Shown here: positions 25,420-34,400 of the stretch, piece by piece
Numbering within the stretch: position 1 is the stretch's first letter
Layout: the number at the start of each line of letters is the position of its first letter
Assembly: GCF_018614585.1 (NCBI RefSeq)
Contig: NZ_JAGGOI010000027.1
Location: 1-64,000, forward strand
Reading direction: 5' to 3'
Length of the DNA stretch: 64,000 bases
From: Streptomyces sp. ISL-1
Lineage (GTDB): Bacteria > Actinomycetota > Actinomycetes > Streptomycetales > Streptomycetaceae
Made by a program: the position numbers and the translations under genes
The notes under the pieces: model-generated
The model's input: the letters and a program-made list of their open reading frames with translations, nothing else
Database searches by the model: none
Told to the model about the DNA's origin: nothing

Positions 25420-26163
25420 TCATACGTACGAGATGTCGGAGAGCGAGAGATCGGAGAGGTCTGTGCGGCGCAGGGCTCCCGGGCGCCCGTCCTCCGTGGC
25501 GACGGCCAGGACGTGCTGCGGGCCGGGGTGGAGCAGGTCGAACCACCAGCGGGCGTCCGCCCCCGCCGGCTGCTCCGGGTCGTGAACGGCGATACGGCCC
25601 ACGGCAGTTGTCAGAAAGGAGAATCCGCCCAGGCTCCGGCAGAGCCCGGTGCCCCGAGCCTTGAGATACGCCTCCTTCAGCACCCACAGCTCGCTCGCCC
25701 GGGCCGCGCGCGCACCGGAAGCGGTGGCGGCCAGCTCGGCCCGTTCGGCGGGAGCGAGGCGGCGGCCGAGGTGGGTCACCAGCTCCGCAGTGGAGGGGGT
25801 GGGGCCGACGTCGACCCCGCATCCGCGGCCCTGGGTGACGACGCAGGCGATGAGGCCTTCGGTGTGCGAGAGGTTGAACCTCACGCCCTCCTCGTCCGGC
25901 TCCGGTTCGGGACGCCCGTGCTCACCGAGGCGGAAGCGCCACCGGTCCGGCGGCCGGCCGGTGCGGGCGCTGAGTGCGTAGCGGCACAGCAGCCGCGCGC
26001 CGAGGTATCGGCGCCTGGCACCCGGGGTGAGCCGCCGCTCCAGCCGGGCCCGCTCGTCCGCCGTGAGCAGCCTGGTTCCGCCGAGCGCGGCGGCGAAGCC
26101 GTCCACGGCCTGCTCGGGCAGCAGCCACAGGGACGTCGGATCAGGACGCGTCGGCGAGGTCAC
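25420..26163 (-). CDS. Sfp-type 4'-phosphopantetheinyl transferase (PfaE-like)
   Basis: 247 residues. It has the three PPTase motifs: FNLSHTEGL (residues ~96-104), GVDVG with Asp118, and WVLKEAYLKARG with Lys163/Glu164/Lys168. The second motif is usually GVDxE; here the second acid is Gly120, as happens in some PPTases that use one fewer metal ligand. It would convert the four ACP sites of this locus (three in PfaA, one free) to holo form. Lies between the acyl-CoA dehydrogenase genes and the FAD oxidoreductase, as pfaE does beside PUFA synthases. Confidence 0.88.
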   Translation of the reverse strand: MTSPTRPDPTSLWLLPEQAVDGFAAALGGTRLLTADERARLERRLTPGARRRYLGARLLCRYALSARTGRPPDRWRFRLGEHGRPEPEPDEEGVRFNLSHTEGLIACVVTQGRGCGVDVGPTPSTAELVTHLGRRLAPAERAELAATASGARAARASELWVLKEAYLKARGTGLCRSLGGFSFLTTAVGRIAVHDPEQPAGADARWWFDLLHPGPQHVLAVATEDGRPGALRRTDLSDLSLSDISYV

Positions 26164-26280
26164 TCCATGCTCCTCGGGCGGGGATGTCGGACGGGGGGAT
26201 CGTGGACGGGGGGATCGGAGGCGAGGCTGTCGGAGACTGGGCTGTCGGAGGCGAGGTATCGGGCGGTCAGAGGCGAGGTG

Positions 26281-28074
26281 TCAGAGCCGGGCCGCGGTGA
26301 GGTCCGCGACGCGCTCCGCGAGCGGGAACTGCCAGTGCGAGAACAGCCGGTTCTCCCGGTGCAGGTGGCGCAGCACCCGCATCACCTCGTCGATCACGGA
26401 CGGATCGGTGACGGACTCATGCGGGTACAGATGCCTGCGCAGCCGCTCGATCTGGAGCAGCAGCAGCGCTCCGCTGGGCAACGGGTCGTCCAGCACACCG
26501 TGCGAGTGGACGTAAGTGAGCACGCACGCCGCGGTCGCGTGCAGCAGGCAGTACTCCTTGGACAGTTCGAAGAGTTCGGCCGACTGCGCGTACTCCCGCC
26601 CCAGTTCGGCCTTGAGCTCGGCGGCCCGGTCGGTCAGCGGACCGACCCGGTCGAGCAGTTCCTCGGCCTCGTCCGCCGCGCGCAGCAGCCGGTCGCGCTC
26701 GGTGCCCTTGGCCTCCTCGGCCAGAGCCCGCAGCCGGCTCAGTCCGTCGGGCGCGGCCAGCATGGCGTCGTCCTGGCCGCGGCTGAACAGCTCCTGCTTC
26801 CACGGCTCGTACACCGGCAGCTCACGGTCCATGCCGAAGAGGGTGGCCGCGCGCTCGGCCGCGGCCTCCCGGACTGCCGGGGCGGCCCCGCCGGCACTGG
26901 CCAGCAGGCCGTCCAGCTGCTGGCCCAGATTGCGCAGGTTCACCACGGTGTTGCCGTCCGCGATGTTGGCGACCAGAAGGTCGCGCAGCATCTTCTGGTA
27001 CGGGCCGTAGTGCGGGTGGTCCCGCAGGAAGAAGCGCGCCCCGAGCACCATGTTCAGCTGCGACATGGTTTTCTCCAGCAGCGTCGGCAGCAGGTACTTG
27101 ACCACCGACGACCACACGCTGAGCTGCTCCGGCGCGGCCTGGAGGCTGCGTACGGCGCCCAGGCTCACCGCGTCGGCCACCATCAGGTCGGCGAACGCCT
27201 CCGTCAACTGGCGTCGGCTGTAGGGGACATCGCTGACCGCGGTGCCCAGGAGCACCCGGCCCTCGGTGAAGTCCAGAGTGAGCCGCAGCCCGGTGTCGAC
27301 GGCCGACATCGCCAGGCTGCTGATGACGGTGCGCGCCAGCTGGGTGGATTTCAGCGCGATCTCCAGGCCCTGGCCCTCGGCTCCGACCCGGGCGGAGTCG
27401 GGTACGAAGGCCCCCTTCAGGCGCAGTCCGCTGAGGTCCAGGGCCCGCAGCCCGTGCAGCTTCTCGACGGGCAGTTCCTCGGCGGTGATGGCCGGGATCT
27501 GTCGCTTGTCCACGATGAAGATCGAGTAGGCCGCCGGGCCGTTGCGCTTGCCGGTGCGGGCGAAGACGACCATGGTGTCGGCGACGGTGGCGTTGCCGAT
27601 CAGCCACTTCTCGCCGGTCAGCAGATAGCCGCCGTCGGTCTTCTCGGCGACCATCTCGTTCGCGAGCAGATCGCTGCCGTGATCGCGTTCGGACAGTCCC
27701 CAGGACAGCCCGCCGCCGCGCTTCATGTCCTCGACAGCCGAACGCTTCTGCTCGTCGCTGCCCGCGATCCACAGCGGCATGAAGCTGAGGTTGGTGATGA
27801 CCAGGGCGGTGGCGGTCGTCGCGTCACGTCTGCCGACGAGCCGCATCAGGTTGAAGCCGGTCTCCACATTGCCCGCCCTGCCGCCCTGTTCGGCGGGCAG
27901 GGAGTACTCGTGCACGCCCCAGCGGCGGAGCTGGCTGACGAACGCGTACGGGTACTCCTCGTGCTCGTCGTGATCCAGCACCCTGGTGAAGGACATCCGG
28001 CTGCCCGCGTCGTGCGGGTCACCGAGGTACTCCTCGAGCTGCGCGGCCAGTGCGGTCAGGTCGGCCTTGGACAT
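26281..28074 (-). CDS. Acyl-CoA dehydrogenase/oxidase-like flavoprotein 1
   Basis: 597 residues; ATG at 28074 overlaps the upstream stop by one base (TGATG). The N-terminal ~400 residues are an acyl-CoA dehydrogenase fold: SWGLSERDHGSDLLANE and LTGEKWLIGNA in the middle domain, GLRALDLSGLRLKG after it, then helices with the flavin-binding RxxxGR-like DFTEGRVLLGT region. An extra ~200-residue helical C-terminal domain makes it acyl-CoA-oxidase-sized. It probably alpha,beta-dehydrogenates an acyl thioester (CoA or ACP). No monofunctional FabI-type gene is nearby; PfaD supplies the reductase. Confidence 0.85.
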   Translation of the reverse strand: MSKADLTALAAQLEEYLGDPHDAGSRMSFTRVLDHDEHEEYPYAFVSQLRRWGVHEYSLPAEQGGRAGNVETGFNLMRLVGRRDATTATALVITNLSFMPLWIAGSDEQKRSAVEDMKRGGGLSWGLSERDHGSDLLANEMVAEKTDGGYLLTGEKWLIGNATVADTMVVFARTGKRNGPAAYSIFIVDKRQIPAITAEELPVEKLHGLRALDLSGLRLKGAFVPDSARVGAEGQGLEIALKSTQLARTVISSLAMSAVDTGLRLTLDFTEGRVLLGTAVSDVPYSRRQLTEAFADLMVADAVSLGAVRSLQAAPEQLSVWSSVVKYLLPTLLEKTMSQLNMVLGARFFLRDHPHYGPYQKMLRDLLVANIADGNTVVNLRNLGQQLDGLLASAGGAAPAVREAAAERAATLFGMDRELPVYEPWKQELFSRGQDDAMLAAPDGLSRLRALAEEAKGTERDRLLRAADEAEELLDRVGPLTDRAAELKAELGREYAQSAELFELSKEYCLLHATAACVLTYVHSHGVLDDPLPSGALLLLQIERLRRHLYPHESVTDPSVIDEVMRVLRHLHRENRLFSHWQFPLAERVADLTAARL

Positions 28075-29804
28075 CAGGACTCCTCTTCGGTGGCGGTGGC
28101 CAGTCGGACGGGCAGGGCGGAGAACAGCTGGTTGGCCTCCCGCAGCGCCACCACGGCGTCGAGCGCCGGCAACAGAACGGGCCCCTGGTGCCGGGGGTCC
28201 ACGCCGTCTGCGCGGGCGAGCAGATAGCCGAGCGTCGCGCCCAGCCAGCCGGCGGAGCCGGGCTGCGTGCCGTACAGCGACCGGTCCTGGTTTGCCCACC
28301 ACAGGTGCAGGCAGGAGGCGGCGGCGTGCAGCCAGGCGTACCGCTCGGCGGTGTCCACCAGCTCGTTCGGGTCGGCGCCGGGCCGGCGCGCGGCCCGGGT
28401 CAGGTCTCCGAGACCGGCCACGGCCGCCGCCAGCTGCTGCGCCAGGGCCACGACAGGGGCCGTGGCCTGCTCGTCGCCCAGGGCCCCGGTCACTGCCCTG
28501 GCGACGTCCGGGAGCCCGGCGAGCACCGGGTCGACGCCCCGGGCGAACATGTCGAGCCTGGCGGGCTCGTACGCGGGCAGCTCCGCGTCGAGCGAAAAGC
28601 CCGACAGGAGCACAGCGACCGCCGCCGGGTCAGGCTGTGCTTCACCTTCCGTCAGGGTGGGCAACTGGCCCGCGTACGAACGGAGGTTGGCCAGTGTGCT
28701 GGCGTCGATCACCCGGACCACGGCCGAGTCCCGCTGGAGTTTCTGGAAGAGTCCCGCCCCGCGCTGCCCCTCGCGCAGCACCGAGCGGGTGGCGAGCACC
28801 GTGCCGCAGCGACGGATCAGTTCGTCGGAGGCTTCCGCCACCACATGCTTGGCAGCCGGCGCCCATACGCTGAAGGCCTCCGGCGCCGCGTGGATGCCGC
28901 GCGCGGCGGTCAGCGCCACCGCGTCCGCCGCCAGCAGCGCCGCCGCCGCGACGGCCAACTCCCTTCGCGGGTGCGGTGATTGGGTGAGGACCGTGCGGCC
29001 GACCCGGCGGCCCGTGGCGAAGTCCAGCGTCAGGCGTACGGCGGTGTCCGCGCAGCCCAGGCTGCCGGCCATGCTCATCAGCCGGACGGCCTGCTGAGCC
29101 TTGACCGCCGCCTCGAGCCCCTCGCCCTCCTTGCCGACCAGCGCCTCCTCGGGCACCCGCAGCCCGTTGAAGCGCAGATAGGCGAGGTCGATACCGCGCA
29201 TCCCGCCGGTGCGGGGGGCGGGCACGCGCTCCAGCTGTCCCTCGGGCACATCGGCCAGGTCCAGCAGTACGGCCGAGAAGGCGCCGGGGCCGCGTTCGCC
29301 GGTACGGGCGATGACATACACCGCCTCGCAGCGCATGCCGAGCCCGACCATCCACTTCTCGCCGTTCAGCCGGCCGTCCGGCGTCAGCCGCACCTCGTTG
29401 GCGAGCAGATCGCTGCCGTGCCCGGCCTCGGTGAGCGCGAAGGCCACGGCACCGCCGCGGCACAGGATCTCCGCCGCCCGGCGCTGCTGCCGGGGCGTGC
29501 CGTGCAGTTGCAGACAGGTCGCGGCGATGATGCTGAACATCGTGCCGGGCATGACGTTGACGTCCCGGCGGGCCGCCGACCGCACCAGGGTGAGGCTGCG
29601 GTCGAAGGACTCGAACGCGCCACCCCATTCCTTGGGCAGGTAGTTGAGGTGGAACCCGGCCCGGCGCAGCTCCTCGCAGAGCGCGGCGGGGAATTCGTCG
29701 CGCTCGTCGCGGCCGACCGCTGCGGCGAAGCCGTACGGGTTGGTGTCGTCGCCCGGCTCGCCGAGCAGGCTCTCCAGTTCCTCCGGGGTGATCAGGCCGC
29801 TCAT
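28074..29804 (-). CDS. Acyl-CoA dehydrogenase/oxidase-like flavoprotein 2
   Basis: 576 residues; ATG at 29804 overlaps the pfaD stop (ATGA). Same architecture as its downstream neighbour: AFALTEAGHGSDLLANE, LNGEKWMVGLG, GMRGIDLAYLRFNGLRV, then DFATGRRVGRTV and a helical C-terminal extension. Similarity between the two is clear but far from identical, so they are diverged paralogues that may form a heteromer or act sequentially. Translational coupling to pfaD argues that it works on the synthase product. Confidence 0.85.
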   Translation of the reverse strand: MSGLITPEELESLLGEPGDDTNPYGFAAAVGRDERDEFPAALCEELRRAGFHLNYLPKEWGGAFESFDRSLTLVRSAARRDVNVMPGTMFSIIAATCLQLHGTPRQQRRAAEILCRGGAVAFALTEAGHGSDLLANEVRLTPDGRLNGEKWMVGLGMRCEAVYVIARTGERGPGAFSAVLLDLADVPEGQLERVPAPRTGGMRGIDLAYLRFNGLRVPEEALVGKEGEGLEAAVKAQQAVRLMSMAGSLGCADTAVRLTLDFATGRRVGRTVLTQSPHPRRELAVAAAALLAADAVALTAARGIHAAPEAFSVWAPAAKHVVAEASDELIRRCGTVLATRSVLREGQRGAGLFQKLQRDSAVVRVIDASTLANLRSYAGQLPTLTEGEAQPDPAAVAVLLSGFSLDAELPAYEPARLDMFARGVDPVLAGLPDVARAVTGALGDEQATAPVVALAQQLAAAVAGLGDLTRAARRPGADPNELVDTAERYAWLHAAASCLHLWWANQDRSLYGTQPGSAGWLGATLGYLLARADGVDPRHQGPVLLPALDAVVALREANQLFSALPVRLATATEEES

Positions 29805-31426
29805 CGGGCACCCGCCGGGGAGCCGTACGCCGACGCGTCCAGCGGCACCGGCCGGTAGTCGGCGGCGGTCGCCGGGATGTGCACCCCGGCGGTGCGCAGA
29901 GCGGCCAGCCGGGTGTGGAAGGCGGCGCCGCGCATCAGGTGGTGGGCGACGTCGGCGACCCGCCGGTTGCCCGGCGTCTTGAGATAGCTGCCGGTCACCC
30001 AGTCGTTGAAACTGCCCATCGCCGGGCCGCACCAGACCTGGTAGTCCATCGCCCGGTCCGGGTCACCCGTCACCGCCCAGCGCGAGGACATCCCCAGGTA
30101 CCAGCGGAAGACCAGGGCCATCCGGCGCTTGGGACTGCCGGCCGCGCGGGCCAGCTGCTCCGGGTCGCGCCGCTCGAAGTAGCCGACGCACTCCTGCCAG
30201 ACATCCTCCAGGGGGCGGCGGAAGATCTGCTGCTCCACCTTGGCGCGCTCGGCGGCGGGGATCGACTCCAGGCCCTCGTACGCCAGGTAGAGCTGGTAGA
30301 GACGCTTGGCGCGCATCGGGAAGAGGGTGCCCTTCTTGAGCACCTGGAGCTCCACGCCCATCTCGAACATGTCGGCCGCCGGGGCCATCTCGCAGTCGGC
30401 GATGCCCGCTTCGGCGAGCATCACCCGGGAGGCGGACGACGCGCCGGACTCCAGACAGGACTGGTTGACGGACCCGGTGACGACATAGGCCGCGCCCATC
30501 GCGAAGGCCGCGGCCACCGCGGCCGGCGTACCGAGCCCGCCCGCGGCGCCCACTCTGATCTGCTCGGGGTAGCGGTGCTCGCGCTGGACGGTGTCACGCA
30601 GCCGCAGGATGGTCGGCAGCAGCGCGGGCAGCGGGCGCCGGTCGGTGTGGCCGCCCGAGTCCGCCTCGACGGTGATGTCGTCGGCCAGCGGCACATGGTG
30701 GGCGAGCGCGGCCTGGTCGGAGGTGATCAGGCCCTGTTCGAGAAGCTCGCTGACCAGGGTGGCCGGTGCGGGGCGCATGAAGCGTTCGGCGGTCTCGGTC
30801 CTGGACACCTTGGCGATCAGCCGGTTGTCGGCGGCCACCCGCCCGGACTCGCCGCGGCGCAGCCCGGCCAGCCGGTAGCGGACGACGTGCGGGGTCAGGC
30901 CCATGTAGGCGGACGCCTCCACGCAGCGCACCCCGTGCCGCAGGAACAGCTCCACGGCCTCCCGCTCCAGCCGGTCCTCACTGGGGCTGTGGATGAGATT
31001 GACCGCGTACGGCAGTCCTGGGATCTCGGCGGCGAACCGGCCCAGGGCCTTCTCGATGGTCTCCGGCAGCAGGCCCGCCGCGCCGTACGAGGCCAGGAAT
31101 CCCTCCCGGGCCAGGGCGATCACCATGTCGGCCGAGGCGATGCCGCCGGCCATCGCGCCTGCCATGTACGGCAGTCGGACCCCGTGCGCGGCGAGGAACG
31201 CGCCGGAGCCGAGCCGGTGCGGGAGCAGCGGGGGTGCGGCGGCGAGCAGGGGCAGTCCTTCGCCGCCCGCGGCCACCGAGCCGCCGGAGACGGCGCCGAT
31301 GCCCTGGGGGGTGACGACGATGAAACAGGGCTGGTCGAGGTCGGTCAGTACTTCGTAGATCCCGGCCGGGTCGGTATTCGGGTACCGCTCTCCGTACCAC
31401 CGGAGGGGGGTCTCTCGGTTCTCCAT
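29801..31426 (-). CDS. pfaD: PfaD-type trans-acting enoyl reductase
   Basis: 541 residues, the usual PfaD length. FMN-dependent TIM-barrel (2-nitropropane dioxygenase-like) with GAMAGGIASADMVIALAREG near the N-terminus, SPSEDRLEREAVELFL, ADDITVEADSGGHTD, and GAAGGLGTPAAVAAAFAMGA, all standard for PUFA-synthase enoyl reductases. The C-terminal cap reads PAMGSFNDWVTGSYL. Acts in trans on enoyl-ACP intermediates of the PfaA/PfaC machinery. Start at 31426; 37 nt separate it from pfaC. Confidence 0.95.
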   Translation of the reverse strand: MENRETPLRWYGERYPNTDPAGIYEVLTDLDQPCFIVVTPQGIGAVSGGSVAAGGEGLPLLAAAPPLLPHRLGSGAFLAAHGVRLPYMAGAMAGGIASADMVIALAREGFLASYGAAGLLPETIEKALGRFAAEIPGLPYAVNLIHSPSEDRLEREAVELFLRHGVRCVEASAYMGLTPHVVRYRLAGLRRGESGRVAADNRLIAKVSRTETAERFMRPAPATLVSELLEQGLITSDQAALAHHVPLADDITVEADSGGHTDRRPLPALLPTILRLRDTVQREHRYPEQIRVGAAGGLGTPAAVAAAFAMGAAYVVTGSVNQSCLESGASSASRVMLAEAGIADCEMAPAADMFEMGVELQVLKKGTLFPMRAKRLYQLYLAYEGLESIPAAERAKVEQQIFRRPLEDVWQECVGYFERRDPEQLARAAGSPKRRMALVFRWYLGMSSRWAVTGDPDRAMDYQVWCGPAMGSFNDWVTGSYLKTPGNRRVADVAHHLMRGAAFHTRLAALRTAGVHIPATAADYRPVPLDASAYGSPAGAR

Positions 31427-31463
31427 GGGAAAACGCAGCTCCTTGGGCTGGTGCGGGTGCGGG

Positions 31464-34400
31464 TCAGGCCCCCGCGGGACGGACCTCGATGGCCACGTCG
31501 ATGAGTTCGTAGATGCGCAGGCCCGGCTTCCACAGGTCCGCGTCGGCGATCACCAGGAGCCGGTCCCCCTCGCGGCGGACTTCCTTGATGTGTACGTCGA
31601 AGCTCAGCTCGCGGTCGTGCCGCAGGATCTGGCCCCGGTACTTCCAGCTCATCTCCACGTCGGTGGCCATCGCGAAGCGGGGCCGCTCGATGCCGTCGGC
31701 GAGGTTCTTCTCCAGGACGAACAGCCTCAGCGCCTGGATGACGGCCTCGACGCCGAGCGAGCCCGGCATGACCGGGTCGCGGTGGAAGTGGCGGTCGAAG
31801 TACCACTCGTCGGGGCGGACCTCGCGGTGGCCGTGCAGATATCCGGCACCGTGCCGGCCGCCGTCCTCGACCAGGTCGACCCGGTCCACGAGGTGGAACT
31901 GGCCGCCGGGCAGGTGCAGTTGTCCGCCCGCGGGGTCGGTGAAGGCGGGTGCGTCGTCGGGGAGTTCGATACGGCGCACACGGCCGGCGGCCGGCTGCTC
32001 CTGCTCGATCCACGGCGCGACGTACGTACCGTTGTCGAGGCCCGCCTGGTTGGCGAGGGCGGCGTCGCTGAAGTAGCCGAAGAGCGACTCGCCCGTGTAG
32101 AAGACCTCTCCGTCGGCGGACAGCTCGTAGGAGAAGTTCTGCAGGACCGCTCCGGAGACCGCGCTGGTCATCAGCAGCTTGGAGTGGTGCCGGATGGTCT
32201 TGCCCCGCAGGTCGATGTCCTTGACGAGGGTGGCGCGGCCGTCGAGGTTGCGGATGGCGTACTGCTCCTCGGGCCGCTTGAGCGTGGCGCCGAGGTAGTA
32301 GCCGAGGAAGATGGCCGCCTGCAGGGAGCTCTCCATGTACACGCAGTTGGGCATGTGCGGATGGGAGTTCTGCCGGTAGTACCAGGCGTCGGCCGGGGAG
32401 TCGTACTCGGTGACCATCTCCGAGCCGGGGCTCAGATCGCCGCGGGTGCCCTTGAGGGACATGACGCGGTCGACGAACTGGAAGTCCCCGTTGGGGATGT
32501 ACGGCGCGCGGCTGTCGCGGTAGACCTCGAACTCGGGGCCCATGGCCATGTCGAGATCGCCCTTGGCGGCGTGCGCCAGATGCAGTTCGTTGATCATGGC
32601 GGCTTCGCCGTCGCGGTTGCGGCGGCCCAGGAACTGCGGCACACCGCCGGTCTCGGGCCGGTAGGGGGTGCCGTCCTTCTCCCGGACCTGGAGACCGAGG
32701 TTCTTCATCCGGATGACCGGCTTGTCGCCCAGGTAGACCAGGATGTCGGCGACCACCGAGGCACGCGGCAGCAGCGTCAGCTCCATCACCTCGACCTCGT
32801 ACCGGATCTCCTGGTGGGCCGGGGTGATCTGGCCGCGTACCTGTACGTCGATCTGCAGGTCGGTCATGGTCTGGAAGCGGGCGTCGGGGAGGGTGAGATG
32901 CATGCCCTGGTGCATCAGATAGATCTGGAGGAGCTGGACCGCGCCCTCGGCCACCAGGGACCCGGCGAGCACCGGGTCGTCCGGGAAGTGGCAGACGAAG
33001 TACCAGGCGTCCGGCTGCAGCCGCTTGACGGCGCTGAGCGTGCCGAGACCGCGCGGGCCGCCGCTGCGGTCGATGGTGACCTCGTCGACCATCCGCAGCC
33101 GCTCGTCGGGCAGCCGCAGCGCCGGGTTGATGCCCGGGTCCTGCGCGTGGTCGGGCCCGAAGACGTCGCCGGGGCGGCCCTGGGCGAGCAGTTCCAGATC
33201 GGCGCTGGTCAGCACGTTCTTGTCGGTGTACGCGAGAGGCTTGAACCAGCTCTTGGTGAGCGCGGCCCGCGCGGCCTTCTCCTTGTCGGTGATGACCACA
33301 CCGAGCGGGGTGTCCAGCTCCTGCTTGCTGAAGAAGCCGGCGCAGGCGTCCTTGAGTTCCAGGATCAGCTCGCCGTCGGCGTAGCAGAGGTAACTGAAGA
33401 AGAAGATGGTGGTGTCGCCCTGGTGGACGAAGCGGTCGATGGAGATGTCGTAGCGCAGGGTCTGGCCGGTGCGCGGCAGACCGCCGTGGAAGATCAGCGA
33501 GCTGTCGAGCAGCCGGTAGACGCGCTCGCCCTTGTTGCGGAAGTCGATGCCGAGGTAGCTGACGAGCAGCAGGTCGCACTGGCCCGCCTCGACGGTGACG
33601 GCCGGCGGAACGCCGCCGTCCACCGCGTACCAGGCGTCCTCGGGGATGTCGTACTCGGTGGTGATGGTGGAGGGCTTGAAGACCCCGGTCTCACCTCCCA
33701 GCGCGGTCACGCGGGTGACGAAGTGGTACGGAAGTGCGGGCAGCCGCACCCGCTTGGCGTACGAGTCGATGACCGCGAACTCGGGGCCGAAGACCTTGGC
33801 GACGGAGCCGGTTGCGAACTCCAGCAGATCCGCCTCGTCCCAGATGACGCCGTCCCGGGGGGACTTGACAGCATCGGGCGCGGGGGGCGCGGGGTTCGCA
33901 AGGGTCGCAGCCGGCGGTGCCGGGAGCGCCGGGCACGCGGCCGTGGCGGGCAGGAGGGCCGGGGCGGGGGCTGTAACCGCGTGGGCGGGGAGGGCCGCCG
34001 CCGGTTGCTGCGGGGCGGTCCGGGTGGTCGGCACGGGGGTCCCCTCCAGCAGCGCCTCCGTGCGGCTGAGGGTCGCCGACTGGAGGATGCGCTGGGTCTC
34101 CATGACCACGGAGTGGCTGGTGAGCACCTGCTGGCGGATCTCCCGGACCAGTTCGGCGGCGGCCTGCTCGGGCGCCGCGGATCCGGCGGCCCCGACGGGC
34201 ACGGGAGCCTGAACGGGCCGGGCGGGCAGGGCAGTCGGGGCGAGACCGGCGGGCGCCGGTGTACGGACGTCCGGTGCCGCGGGCGTGACAGGCATCCCGG
34301 GCGCCGCGGACGGCGCGGACGGCGCCCACGGCAGGAAGGTGATCGGATCACCGTCGAAGGCGATGACCTCGGGCTCTGCGAGTGTCGGGTCGGCGGGCAT

